Positions 1 to 13,700 of a stretch of DNA of 64,000 nt are shown here, one piece after another; position 1 is the first letter of the stretch, and each line of letters starts with the position of its first letter. The position numbers and the translations under genes are program-made. This DNA is from Parasponia andersonii (lineage: Eukaryota > Streptophyta > Magnoliopsida > Rosales > Cannabaceae), in the NCBI GenBank assembly GCA_002914805.1, contig JXTB01000109.1, positions 858,027 to 922,026 on the forward strand. Reading direction: 5' to 3'. The notes beneath the pieces were generated by a model, which saw nothing but the letters and a program-made list of their open reading frames with translations, was not told the origin of the DNA and ran no database searches.

Positions 1-61
1 AAGTTGACAAGAAAGGTGTTTAGTCTGACCGAGGTTTAACTCCTTTCTAACCGAGTTTCGT

Positions 62-2866
62 CTATTCCACATCGATGCATTGCTTATTCTGGATACATGG
101 CTGGAAATTGGAACCTGAAACATTGACTGCATTATTACCAAAACGGTCACCTACCATTCCAAATTCAGATTCGTCATCATCACTATCAACCTTAATTGGA
201 GTTACACGATTTTGATAACTTCTCTTCTGGACAAGGAACACATTGAAGTAGTAGCTCACCAGGTTTTCCCTTGTCTTCCTGGGAAACCGCCTGACTTTCC
301 TGTTACCAAAGTGCAAACTTGACCTCACTATATCCTTGAATCTCTTTTCTTCTTCAGCTGTCCACTGAAGCGAAATTTCCTCGCCCATACGATCAAATTT
401 CCAATAATAAAACACCAAACCAAGTTCGAGTTTTAGCTTCATCCTTGCCTCAGCAATGTGAAATCTTACACACTCAACAGATCCCGGAACAGGACAGTCA
501 CAGAATTCTGGTCTTCCCTTGCCAATTGTATCTGTTTCAATTGGGACCTTGCGTTCTCCGCATTCCAATGGCCATACCCGTGTTCCTAGCCATTTGGAAT
601 CACTCTCAGAAACCACACCGGTCCATTCAGGGACATCAGCTTGAGAGAGGGGTCCTACAGAAACATGCTTTTGGATAGACTCATCCTCTGAAGGGCAAAC
701 TTCTTTAACCAATGCTGGTAAATCAACTTCTACAGCTGCTTCCTCCTTAGGTTCATTCTCCAACTCCACTTTTTGAGGACTCATCAGTTTGGTTGGAGTG
801 GATGAACATGGATTGCAACAAGAGCAATAACGAGGTTTCACTACACTTGGAAGCCTTGCACTACATCTCGACCTCTCTATAGATTGGCGATTAACGGCAT
901 TGTTATCCTCATACATTGAGGGATGCATCTTTAATTTCTTCTGCAAGTTAAACCACGATCTGTTATGAAATTACACAGTTACAGGAAAATCCATGTTGCA
1001 GACTTCTTTTTTCCAGCCCCTAAATTGTTGAGCAATCCATGCACTCCAACTTTCAAACATCAACAAGACCTGGCTATTGCTCTAATGACTAGGCAACATT
1101 GACAACAACTAGATCTTCAAATCACCAGGACATGAGACATAAAAGATGAGAAACTAAGACATACCCTGGTGCTCTCTTTCTTTCTAAGTTGATTCCTTTA
1201 CTGGGTCTCTCAGGAAAAAGCCACTTTAATTTCATTTATATTCGAAAAAAGCATTTAAACTATAAAATAAAGATGCTTTTACTCGAGAAGATTTTTTTAA
1301 TCACCATAAAGTATACTTGGTGTATTAGTCTACTCATTCTCACCAGATAAAAAACATAGTTAAACAGAAAACCGTTGGTAAATTTAACAGATATCCAGAA
1401 AAAAACCAGAAGATCTGCTGATAACGATTTCAACCCGAAAAAAAGAAATGGTAAACATGAAAGGGCATTTCAAGTTCGTTAGCTAGGTGGTCCACTAAAC
1501 TAGCCCACTAAAAAATCTCGTAGCCAAACTCAAACACAGTCGTTTATACTACCAACATAAGTAATGATTCAATTTCACTACCTACAAAGCAAATACCATC
1601 CATCATCTAGGAGAACGATGATACCGTCCATTGGATGTTAATTTCATTAAGAATCCATGAAAAGGTCGAGAAAAAACTTTGCATTGACCAAGTGACAAAT
1701 GCAAGCAGAGCAACAAACCTGGACCCTCGTACAACCATAAATCTAGCATCTAGACCCCGAAAAAGCACACTTGCACAAATTTAACGTGCCATCTTGTAAA
1801 ACTCAGCACTCAGCAGTTGGCCATGGCCTGACAAATGACAGCAAAAGCAGTACATAGGGAGAAGGACAAAAAAGGATTTACACACAAACTATACCTGCAA
1901 TAGAGATTCTTCATTGTTGGGATCGACTTGCCTTTTTTGCAACAGTACCTCTCTTGCTCTCATTGCCTGGATCCAGAACTCTTTGTCCTCGTGTTCGTTT
2001 AACTTAGATGGCCTTGCTATTATTCCAATAGAAGGATCATCCGAATGCCTTGCCATCTCACTCAGCCACTTCAGCATTCCTGACAAAGATTCTCTCTTTC
2101 TCTTACAGTCTTTGTCTTTCTTATCAAAACTTGAGTTCAAGACCAGAAGATGATCATCTCCGTGTCGATCATTTTTACCAGCATTTTCGCCATTATCACT
2201 TTTGCATTTCCTTAAACCTAAATCTTTTTTATCTGTCAAGCCCAACTTTCTCACGCAGTCACCAGTACCACCACCATTTTTGTCACATTCCAATTGAACT
2301 AGTCCACCATTTTTGCCCTCCCAGTCAAACCTGTCTGAGAACAGATCTCTGAACTCAGACTCTAACTCCAAAGACAAGAGCCGAAAATTCCCATTTCCCG
2401 AGGTCTGATCCTTAAACCTCTTCTCTCTAAGCCATTGCTCCAACTCACTCAAATACTTTAAGTACACCAATTTCACACCAGCAGTACTAGCTCCAACTCC
2501 CAAACCCGATTCCTTGGCCACCAAAGCCCACAAACGCTTCTTCGAGACAGAATCATAACCCCCTTTTTCTCTCACAACCCAAAACAGTTTAAACAAATCC
2601 ACAGGCTTCCTATAATCAACCACGGCCGGAATAGGCCTAAACACACCCTTTTCCCCCATTGCCTTGAGAAAAACCGATAGAACCTTATCAAAAAAGCGCC
2701 GTACCTTGACGTTATGACCACCAGAGTCAGACCCATTATCGACGGTGACGCCAGCTTCTTCCACCGAATCACCACCACCGCTGAGGACGCCGTTACCCTG
2801 ATGAGCTCCGGTGTTTTCAGCCGAATCTGAACCAGACCCATTTGTTAAAATCGACCATCCTGCCAT
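62..2866 (-). CDS. ARID-ELM2 domain chromatin protein (ARID1/2-like)
   Basis: Two coding exons, 2866-1895 and 940-62, joined in phase 0 at a clean GT-AG intron, give 616 residues ending in TAG. An ARID/BRIGHT DNA-binding domain lies at about residues 55-150 (key stretches VRRFFDKVL, PVDLFKLFWVV, GGYDSV, YLKYLSELE). Exon 2 carries a cysteine cluster (CSCCNPC), an ELM2-like region near 430-510 and a short SANT-like tail (WTAEEEKRFKDIV). This ARID-plus-ELM2 order is that of Arabidopsis ARID1 and its paralogue, nuclear proteins linked to histone deacetylation; that link is family knowledge. The first ATG of the frame is at 2866; the open frame runs a little further upstream but only with non-ATG codons. 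The 3' UTR runs off the left end of the window. Family assignment is firm, the exact orthologue is not. Confidence 0.9.
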
Positions 2867-2899
2867 GAACGGCGAAACTTTTTCTTGTCGTACGGCCAA

Positions 2900-5371
2900 A
2901 AGGGTGTCTTTTTTACGGAGATCGACAGTACAAAGTGGAGAATGATATAAAGGGACAAAGGGTAGTGTTTGATTTGATTTGTGGGACTGACCCTTTTCCG
3001 GTCACCGGAGATGTTGACGGTTTCAGCACATATTCTGGGGTCTACTGATTCGCATGGCCGCCAAATGTAAATCGTGGACGGTGGCCAAAACGACAACGAG
3101 GCAAGAAGCTGAAGCTCTGAGAGAACTGGGACAAAAAGCCCAAACCTACGGTAATAGTGTTAGTGTCTCTTGGTTTGGGAGTTCCTGGAAAAATGATTAG
3201 TGGCAGACAGCAAATCATCCCAATAATAATTTTTTTTACCGTTTAGGACTGTAATAATAATAATAATAATCAACTAACTTACCTAATATTAATTAAAGAA
3301 AGAGGTTTATAGAAATGGTAATTTAAGTTTATAAGTAAGATGAATTTGGCTACCGTGAGATGCGATACCAAAAACTGTATATTGATATGAACATAGACCC
3401 TTTAGTATGAGATCTATTTTAATAGGCGGTCATATAATCTTATCATAGATTGGGACAGTCTATTGATATGGTAATTTGGACCGTTTATTTGTTTATTGTT
3501 ATAGTAATTTGGACCGTCTATTGATATGAATGTCACAGTGAGTTTTAATGAGATGATTAGCTAATTGTTCATTTTGAAAATTTTTTAACTGGAAAGATAA
3601 AAGATTTTGTCATAGAGAGATGAAATAGACAATCTATTGATTTGAGCAATACAAAGCTTTATACAAGATCAACTTTAATGGTCGGCTATGATTTATTATG
3701 GATTTAGACCACATTTTGATATAAGGTGTCACAGAGCTTTGTACTAGACTCGCACAAATAAACGGTGATGACTCCTGATTTGTTTGTTACCTATCTTAAA
3801 ATGCCATTTTTTCTCATTAAATGGAATTTAATTAATTATTTCCTATACTTTTGATAAGAATAAATGCCGACAAGAAAAAGAGGGAAATATAATAATTAAT
3901 TTTAATGAAAATACTAGGAGAATTTGCGTGCTTAGATAATTCGTCACTCTAGAAATTGATTTGAGACGAGAATCGAAATATGCGTGAAAATTCGTACTGC
4001 GGAGTGCAGAGTGGTAAGTGTTGCATTAAATAACAGTTTCATTTACTAATTTCGATAATCCTTTTAATCCTGTATATCTTATGTGGGTATTTTTTTTTTT
4101 TACGCTAATGTTTTTAGCCCTAAATAGATTATAATGAGATATTATTAATATTTTTTTCTTGTTTTTTAATATAAAAAAATATGTATAATAAATTTCTAAT
4201 ACCTAGATCAATTGGTGCCTTATATATACATATATATAATGAGAACTGGACAACCACAAATCACAATGAAGAAATCCCCTTTTTTTTTCTTTTCTTTTAT
4301 TTTAATTTTTTGTCAAAATTTCAGTTGATACAGAAGTTAAGTAGTTTAATTTATGACCATAAATCGGAGAAAGAACGTTAGCATATACGCATCGTAGTTA
4401 TTAGGTGTCTTCTTAGTTGCTCTAGTAGATTTGTACATTTTGGACATAGCCCTCTAGGAATCGAAATAGCAGTAACAACATATACGATGAAGAATGAAAC
4501 AACGTTTTCAACATTAACACAGATCTTAGGCGCAATTTTCTTTTTTCTATTTACCGTTTGAATACACTTTTGTTTTTTTCTTTCAATGAAACAAAAGATG
4601 AAGATCTTTGCCGCATGAGTTTTCTGTTTTGGTTTTTTTCTTTCTTTCTTTTTTTTGTTTTATTTATTTATTTAAAAAAAAAAAAAAACGAAACTAAAGA
4701 TGAAGATCTTCGCCACCCCTAATGCAAAGCAAAGGCCATCCTTGTAAATCAATGTCCAATAGGAGCAATAAAACTAAACGCTTTCATTATGTATATCCAT
4801 ATATATAAGGCCAATCCAAGAGTAGGACCAATTAAAGCTATTAATCTAGGAGCCAAAATCAGAAATATATACATAAATCATCTGAAATACAATGTACTTT
4901 CATACGAACCCTTTCATTTTCCAATATATTGATCAAAATATCTCACCAGCCATCAAAGAACCCAGTGTTGTGTAAACTATATGCCATTTACAGGATTAAA
5001 TAATTCAAACAAGAAGCAAAAAACACTAGTATCCAAGCAGACTCACAAAATGCTGTACTCACAGAAGAGACATAAAAGAAAGGATGTAGATCACCTCCTT
5101 TTTGTTTGGACGACTTACCTCAATTTGGGACAATTACTATGACCAATATCCCAATGCCAGCGAAAACAGATAATGAACCTCAAGAATGGAGTTATGCCTT
5201 TCTCAAAGTTACCCTTTTCCTCCCTCCCACCCACCATTAACCNACAGATGAATGCACAGTAAGCTGACCAACAAAACCAATTAACAACCATATATCTGGC
5301 TGCCACTTAAGAGTGTACACAAAAGGAAACTGCAAGATCTTGAGGAAAACGAAATTGACTTATGTAAACTG
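2900..5371. other. Gene-free AT-rich spacer
   Basis: This holds the leader and promoter of the ARID gene on its left and the 3' UTR of the RING-H2 gene on its right. Around 3380-3740 a short phrase resembling tctattgatatg recurs several times, which suggests an old degenerate repeat. At 4588-4612 and 4690-4714 a 25-bp direct repeat flanks a poly(T)/poly(A) segment. The only undetermined base of the window is at 5243. No reading frame here resembles a protein. Confidence 0.7.
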
Positions 5372-6495
5372 CTAGGAGTCAATAGGAGGATCAAAAATCA
5401 TTTCCTGCAGGAAGAGATGCGTTAGGGGCATTGGAGTAAGTAAAGGGATCAGGAATAGCAGAAAGAAAAATAAATCCTTTCGCGAGTACTATGCATGACA
5501 ATGTATTTATCATCTCATTCAATTACAATAAAAAAGAATATGCTAAGGCTTACCTGATCACATACAGGACAGGACTCACTCCGTTCCATCCATTCTAGAA
5601 TGCATGCAAGGTGAAAATGATGGTCACATTTTGTGGCAAGTTTTGGATTCTCTCTGTCATACTCTGCAGAGAAGAAGAGATATGGTTGAAAACTGATATA
5701 TCTATAATTCTCAACCGAAATGTTACATTTTTCCGTACAAACGGCAAGATCACACATCTTAGAATAGCAAAAGCTGCAGGATTATTGCAATTAAACCAGA
5801 AGACATTATCGGAAAAAAATCAAATGCAGTTAAACTAAGGACTTTACCCTCCAAACAGATTGGACAAACATCTTCTTCTTCGGTTGTCAAAACTACAGAT
5901 TCCACTTTCTTTGAAAGTTCAACTTCCAACTCCTTTGCTGCATCAATTTCAAAAACGGTTTCTGTCTTACAGTCTGATTCCTTCAAGTCTTCACACTTGG
6001 GCAAAGGATCTTGCACATTTCCACCAGCTACTTCTTGAACAGAATCTGAGTTTGTTGTTGCCTGTGACTGTGCCACTGCACTGTTTTTGTCACCACAAAT
6101 TTCTTGAACAACTGGTGGAGAATGAGGGTGTCCAAGAGCCACATCATATGGCACCGGTGCAGGTGGTGGTCTGTAAGTATCGGGACTGGATGTATCCAAA
6201 TTAGTATCAACCAAGAGCCCGGTAGACAGTGTAGATGGAGGGTTATGATGAGACGACAGGGGCACATTCTCTTCTGATGACCTTGGATACTGCAGAAAGA
6301 GTCGAGTTAAGAGAGTTGATCACTTGAGTAATGATATTCGTTTTAATTGATTAGAAGATCAAATTGCTGAACAACATGAAAAAGATAAAGAAAGGTAGCC
6401 GTCTAATGCGAGCGAAGTAATATACTGACATAATAGTATGTAGGAGCACTAGGTAGTTCAGTTCCTTTAGAGGAACAACAGCAACAACCTCCCAT
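5372..6495 (-). CDS. RHB1A: RING-H2 E3 ubiquitin-protein ligase, RHB1A-like
   Basis: Coding exons 6495-6430, 6289-5848, 5663-5554 and 5404-5372 join in frame to 216 residues. The protein starts MGGCCCCSSKG, an N-myristoylation glycine followed by likely palmitoylated cysteines, so it should sit on a membrane. The middle is low-complexity and Pro/Ser-rich with the conserved phrase LSTGLLVDTNLDTSSPDTY. A RING-H2 finger occupies about 164-206 (CPIC, then CDHHFH, then CPVC) and the end is EMIFDPPIDS. These features match the Arabidopsis RHB1A/At3g02290 family, which transfers ubiquitin from an E2 to substrates; the substrate is unknown. A leader intron is likely: donor after 7721 and acceptor before 6522, with a GA-rich leader exon running up to about 7850. 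Length and both ends match the family, so the model looks complete. Confidence 0.92.
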
Positions 6496-6521
6496 TTTCT
6501 TTTACTTAGATCTGCTGTGCA

Positions 6522-7860
6522 CCTAAAAATTTTGTCACTTGGTGCAGCATGTCCTCTTCAGCAACAAAAAAGAATATTCGAAATAATTTGGTCAAAAAAC
6601 CACTAAGATATAGGCAAAATCAAACTTCACGAAATAACTCAGTAATAGAATATCCCATAAAACAAGTGAAACTTCGAAATCGACTAAGACAGATCAAATA
6701 CAAAAAACTTCTGCAAAGTGCAAACAAACATGCAAGAGACTTTACCGCCAAGAATTAAGCAAATTCGAAATAACAGATGTAAGACAGCGAAGCCTAAGCC
6801 CACTATCCGAGCCAAAGCCGAAGCAACCCTAGTTGAATTTTTATTAGTTACTTGCTTACTAGTGACCCACCATTCACTTTCCTATTTACTGTTTTCTATA
6901 ATAGTCTGTTACTTCAATTAGGAATTTCATCGGTTTCCCATTCCGGTTAGTCTCCTATTCCTAGCCTAGAATTATTAATTTAAAGATTTGTTTCTATTAT
7001 CGTAATCAAGTTTTATCATCCAATTAACAATTCTATTTCAGAGCTCTTGTGTTCTCTTCTTCGTTTTAAAAACAACTTCCGCACCACAATGACAACACAA
7101 CAAAACTTGGAAATTTCTTAATCTGCAGCAGCCACAATTTTCTTCAAGTCTAAAAGGAAAAAGCTAACAAGACTGGCAACCTCAAACACCTCTTTTGAAT
7201 GAAAATGCAAGATAAATTCAGTGAACTTGGTCTACTAAACAAACTGATATGGATCACAAGATATGGTGGGGAGATAAATTTTGGTTCAGGAATTGCACAG
7301 AATAAAAAATTCAGTAAAGCCCATATAATACCCTTTGGTAAAATAATCATAACTCATCCATAAATCAGAGTATAAACTGTATTATAATCCATAAAGAATT
7401 CTCTCTGCACTGCCAATATCCAAGTTATAAGGCAAGTAATCAATTCATGGAATTATAAGCTGTTTTAGGCTAATTTTCACAAACCCCGCAACAACCACTG
7501 CACATGAATACACCTAATCATAACATATAGATATATATATATATTCGTATAATCAGACATACAGCAATATACCACAATACCTAATGAAATCCACAACAAA
7601 ATTTAAATGAAAAAAAAAAAAAAAAAAAAAAACCTAGCGACTGAAAAAAATAATAAAAATTTAGAAACTGGAGTCGATCAAAATTGAAAGTGGTGAATTG
7701 GGAAAAGGGATTAAGTTTACCTGGTGGGAAAAGAAAATTCGAAAGGAACCGGAATTGGGAATTTTCAACGAGGTAGGAAGAAGAAGAAGAAGAAGAAGTG
7801 GTGGACTCTTCTGAGTAAGAGAGAGAGAGACCCTATAAATACCTCATTTTATTTTAGAGA
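6522..7860 (-). other. 5' leader exons and leader intron of the RING-H2 gene
   Basis: On the minus strand a good donor (CACCAG|GTAAAC) ends a leader exon at 7721, and a pyrimidine-rich acceptor (TTTTTAG) precedes 6522, just upstream of the ATG at 6495. The leader exon carries an (AAG)7 run at about 7779-7799 and GA tracts. The 1.2 kb intron has a roughly 23-nt poly(A) run near 7613. This is inferred from splice signals only. Confidence 0.55.
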
Positions 7861-10736
7861 GAGAATGAGGAGAGAGAGTTTCACTCATTAGAAAATATTT
7901 TGATAGATAAACAGATAGAAAGAATATTAGAAAAATACCAATCAATAAAACAAACAATTTTGTTTTGTTTGGGTTCGTTCAATCCACGCTACTCGCTGGA
8001 CTAAGTGGCACGTGGATTTCGCACTCGGCGAGTATTTGGGCTGGCCTTATAAGGGGTCTTATGGCAAAATGATGGATGATCGAATCTTGTTTTCATTTTA
8101 AGTAGTAAATATATAAATTTAAGTGTAAAATGTGACGATTCTACCATAAAATATATATATAATAAGTATTTTTTTTCTGGGGATGGTATATATAATAAGT
8201 ATGTAAATTAAAATTAGTATGTAAATAAACATGCCAAGTGTAGAAATACATTCATTCATCCAACACTAAGCTATATAAAAAAGAAAAATAGACATTTATT
8301 ACAAAGTGTGAAAAAAGACACTCTAATTTCTTCTAAACCACAAAAAAAAAAAAAAACAATGGACATTTTTTATAGTGTAAAAAAGAAAAGACGCACTGTC
8401 TATCTCCACTTCTGTAAAATGGGCTAACCCATACTATCTTCTAAATGGGCCACGTTTTGTGCCCTTATTCATTGTTGAGCCTACTTCAAGTTCATTGTTA
8501 GTGTTACGCTCGTCTCAATCTTCTTGGTTACGAGTGAGACATTGAGAAAAGACATTTCAGTCATCCGTTTCGTAGCATATTAGGTTCTGACTATATAAGT
8601 CAAGTTGTTGGGCTTGAGACGCTCAATTTGTCCATTTTAGGTTAAATCAAATTTAGCTCCAATTGGCTCGAATATGGCTAATTTGAGTACTTTACTCCAA
8701 TAGAATTTGGCTAACTAAATTTCTCACAAGCTTCATCCGTTTAAAATTAGTCCTACTATAACTAGGGAATAGTGATGATCTTGTAAACCCATTAAAGACA
8801 ATATTTATCCTAAATTTATTCTACAATATCCATGATTTGATACTGAGATCGGATAAATACTTCAATTTAGTTACATTATTCTATATTCTTATTATTATTA
8901 TTATTATTACAAAGAGTTCTATGGGAAATGAAATACTCAGTAGTAATTACTTATGAAAAATAGTTGCATCTTTCGATTATGAACACTTTTAAATGATTTG
9001 AGAGTCGGAGTCTCTTTTGTAAGTAACCCTAGGCATTTTAAGCAGATTTCAACATGATATAAGTAGTTGCAAGGCACGTGGTGATTGCAGAGCACGTGAT
9101 CAAAATTCAATTGTAGATTTTCGGCTCTACACTCGTCATCCTTTTCGTTTTTTTTAAACACTATTTTAGTAAATGTAAGCAATTTTAATACCGAGTATAC
9201 TAACTTATATATTGGATCTAGTTTTTATATTAACATATATCATCATTTATGTTGAATATATCAACTAATACATAAGATCATTTAGCTGTAAAAGCTAAAA
9301 TATGAACATGAATGATTATAAGGGGAATAATAAAGTGAATGCTAAATAAAATATCCTATTCTCTAGTTGCTCCACAATTATCAAAATGGACCATTTTGTT
9401 ACAAGGTCCCTTCACCCTCAACTTTCAGATAGCTAATTCCAAACGGCTAGTTTTACCGAGTTTCTAAAAAGAAGGTGATAACCACTTACTTTTAAATAAA
9501 GCAATTGCAGGGTCTAATAATGGGTAAACGACACTACAATCTGAAGCATCATGAGATTGAGAAAAAGGGAGGTCACATCTAAGAAAAAGAACAAAAACAA
9601 TGATAGGACTACAGTCCATTACTAATGGTTTTATAAATAGAGTCCAAGGTAATCAGTTTCGCAGAGGAAAAAGCCCTGTTAATCGAGTCTAATAAAGTTG
9701 TGATCAAGGTATTTGTGTTTTTATTTTGATAGTTGAAAAGCTAATAATAGCAACAATAATAATGTAATTTTACTAGCAACAGGATTATTTATTACAAGAC
9801 GATTCTGATTCAACATTGAAATAGTAAATGTACCTCAATCATCAATTGGGTTATTCCTCATTAGTTATACAAGGTTCATGAACATGTAATTAGTCAAACA
9901 AAGGCTGGTAAGCCTTAAATAATAATAATAATATTAATAAAGAATGAATGAAAACAAAGACCATCATCAATGTACTAATACTAATTATATATTTGGTTAA
10001 ATTTACCATATTATTGCCCTAAAAAGAAAAAAAAATTACTATATAATCTAAGGGGTAATATTTATTGTAAACTAGTGACTAACTTTCCATCACCCAACAA
10101 TTCACAAATCAATTTATAGTTGTTTGAGCTTAAAACGGGCGTTTATTAAGCGCTTATTAGCTAATTGGATTTTTTTTTTTTTTTGATGATAAGCTAATTG
10201 GGATTAATCAATTTATACAATAAAAAATAATAAGCACTTGAAAAGTGTATTGATCAAACATTAAAAAATTTATTAATTTGGTAAACTATATATATATATA
10301 ATATTTTATAGTAGTTGCCGTTTTAATCAATTTAGTTTCACCGTATGAAAGTAATGAAACAATTATTCATCCATAAATTATGATTGAAAGTTAACAATCC
10401 AAAGACTAGCAAGATAAATGCTAAGTCCTACATGAATTTTGTGGGGAGTTCCACACCTTTATTAGTATAGTGCCACGTAGCATTGCTCTTTAAACACCAT
10501 GCTCTTGTAAATTAACCGATACTGATTATGTAACAACTAATAAGACATCTAGTATTTACCCCATTAATATAATACTATCATCCAATATCACTACAAGGTT
10601 AGAACCAAGGGAGAGTAAATATGGTCAGTAAATCACAAACTCTTCCCAAATCAGTCTACAGTTAGAATGATCTAAAGGTTAGAGTAGGTATGGTAATCTT
10701 ATACATTATATAATATTATACACGCTTGTAAAATGC
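7860..10736. other. Gene-free AT-rich spacer
   Basis: This is the promoter side of the RING-H2 gene and the region 3' of the AFR gene. A GCACGTGG-type G-box core lies near 8009 and another CACGTG at about 9076. A tiny poly(T) insert with a 10-bp flanking duplication sits at 10159-10201. I see no coding sequence, tRNA or clear transposon. Confidence 0.6.
10159..10201 (-). mobile_element. Minute retroposon-like insert with target duplication
   Basis: The 10-bp word AGCTAATTGG occurs at 10159-10168 and again at 10192-10201, flanking a 23-bp insert made of an A, a run of about 14 T and a short tail (gatgata). On the minus strand this is a few bases followed by poly(A). Such a structure is expected from a LINE-driven insertion truncated almost to its poly(A) tail. 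Confidence 0.5.
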
Positions 10737-13700
10737 TTAAAACTCTTGCTCTCTATACTTCTCTGGAAAAAGTGCTCGTTTTCGTCTCTTGGCTGCTGCT
10801 TGGACAAATTCAGTGACCACTGGAATATTATCCAATAGCTTCTGTGACCAAATAGATTAAGAATGATATTAGAAACAAGAAAAACAAGCTTTTACATTTA
10901 TCTGTTTATATATTTACACAGGTTTGTGAGTGAAAATAAGACCTGCTGTGAATCAAAATGCCGCTGAACAATGTTGATCAAGTCTTCTCTTGATGGATTT
11001 GAATGGCTACTTGCCTGCAATATTCAACCCAAAACACTGATTTAAGTACAGAGTTGCCTGATTATTATGATTATTATTAAACTAAGCGAAGTCCATGGTA
11101 AGGCATGAAAGATACGAATCATTTTGAACCATCAAATTTTCATTATGTTCTGTTTATAATAAACACATAATTTTGGATAAAATAACTTGAGAAGTCGGTG
11201 AGACTTACAAGATTGAAATATCTGCAATATCTCTTCAATGAGTCGGTTCCTAGTCTTGCCATGCTTAGGCTCTGTTTATCCAAATATATGTACTATTAGG
11301 AAAGAAGAATCGAAGTAGCAAATGTATCAACTATCCAATAACAAAATAAAGATCCCATGACGATGCATGATTTTGAAACTAGAACAGGTTTTTGTGTGAT
11401 CAGATAAGAGCATGAGAACTCAAATACACATTAATCATCAAATAAAATATCAATCCTGAAAAGACTTACCGATCGAGATCCGTGGATGGATTGGACTTCT
11501 TTGTATATTCCACGGTGTATTGATTTTGCTGTAGACATAGCTGAGGACTTCGAATGCCTAACTCTTGGCTTATAATGTTTGTGAAACTCAGTACTGCTAT
11601 CTGATAAACATGAATAATAGAAAACAAGGAACTTATAAATTTGAAGGGCTCAACAATATATATATACACACACACACGAGTAACAATAAAGATGCTACTT
11701 TCATTTTGCACTAACTTTTGAATTACAACTTACAATCTGGTGATTTCAGATTACAAATTATCTCAAAATGAGACCACACTCTTAAAAGTAGTGTCATCTT
11801 GTGTGGTGAAACAAAATTCACATAAACTGGTGTACAAAATTGGTGCAAAAAGAACTGGTTTAACAACACTACAAATATACATATATGTTATATGTGTTGC
11901 ATATATAACTATGAAATATGTAAAATGCAACTTACAAAAATCATTGTCCTTTTCACCAATCTCAGAGCTAGTGCTGGAGTTGTCATAATCATGATCATCG
12001 CCTTCTTTGTTCCCCATAGGATGCTCCAACACACTCAATGCATTCCTTTGCAGCTTAACTTCAACCCCATTTTTCAGAACCTTGAATGACAAGAGCATTC
12101 GTTACTCTGATTAAACTTCTTAGTTCTCACGAGTCATTAAGGGCAGAAGAAACACAGTACAATTTTTCATTTAGGCACAAGTACTCCTTATTTTTTCTTC
12201 CTCTTTCCAATTATAAGAAAACCAACAATTTGAAGAAAGCATTTACTGGGATATTCTAATTGCATCTAATCAATTAGAAGCAAATAAAAAAACAAACAAA
12301 ATTCAATTTACATTCAACATAAGGTAATAAATTTGCAAAAATAGCACAAATTAAACACAGAAGTACAGCACGTTTTTCTGTTTTAATGTTCTAGAAATCA
12401 TAAAACTGGCTTAGCGATCTAAAACTCGTATCGAGAGCTCTGCCAAACCTTACAATCTTTAAATAGATCAATGTTGCGATCCTTTAAAACAGCAATCAAT
12501 TCACTCCTAAACGACAGGGACTCTTCAAGTGAACAAAAAAGCTACGTCATTCGAGTTATGAATCTGAAAATACTTGCCAGACACACAACGCAAACCTAAA
12601 CATTAAGCACAACCAATGCAACTAAGCATATCAAAGTACAACCAAATAAACCCCTATCCACTCAATTGCCGCGAGCTCACAAAAAATTACAAACACTTAT
12701 CCAAATAAAAAGGAGAAAAAAAAACTAATAGTATATAAGAAAGGCCAATTAAATATACAAGAAAACAAATTAATAACAAAAATAAAACAATAAATCCAAA
12801 GAGTTCCAAATACATCAATAATGGAATTAATTATTTGTAGAAATTTTTAATTATAAAACAATTTCAAGAAATCAAATCAAAGTAAATAGCAAGTCAAGTC
12901 AGAAAATTATATTTCAATTTTGCCAAAAAATATAATAATATATAAAAGTTTTTTAAAACCAGATTCATTTTTTTAAAAGGCTACTTGGATTTAAATTAAT
13001 GAATTGTGAACATAAGGTTTGTGTATAACAAGGACATACGAAAAGAAAAAAAAGGTCAACTCACTTTGTCGGACATGATTGTTACGGTCAATGGAACTGA
13101 TGATCAAATGGTCAGAGCATTGCGGCCAAAGAAAAAGAATACTACTTACTCTATATTAAAAATCACTCTTAGCCCAAAAAAACCTAAACCTTTTTTTGTC
13201 GATGGTTATTTACATATTCGGCCCTGCAAAGACCCTCTATTTACGGCACTACAAGACAAATCAGGGGAGAATTACCACCGCATTACACGCTTCGCACGTG
13301 CCAATCTTTATACGAATTACGGCACAAACGACAAACGATACAACAGTTTTACCTCGATTGACAACACGCGCCTTGGAATGATATACGGTAACAATAGTAA
13401 CTTTTATTTAAATCATTATTCTATCTATTACTTTAGCTTAAAATTAATAATATTTTTTATTTGCTACCAAAAAAAATAATTGTTTTCCCCACAAGTTATT
13501 CTTACTTTCTTTCTTTCTTTCCCTTTTTTTTTTTTCTTTTTTTGGCTTGAAGCATCATTAATTTATGAGTTTCACATTGACAGTGCTTAAAAGCTGAAAC
13601 AGTACGTAAAATTTGACAGCACCACTATCAAATACAAAAATGACAACACAAGAAAATAACATTAAATTTGTTCTCATGTTCCACTGAATTCCCATTCAAA

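Noticed and set aside
1914-2352. Plus-strand frames opposite the ARID exon
   Set aside because: Shadows of a real coding exon on the other strand.
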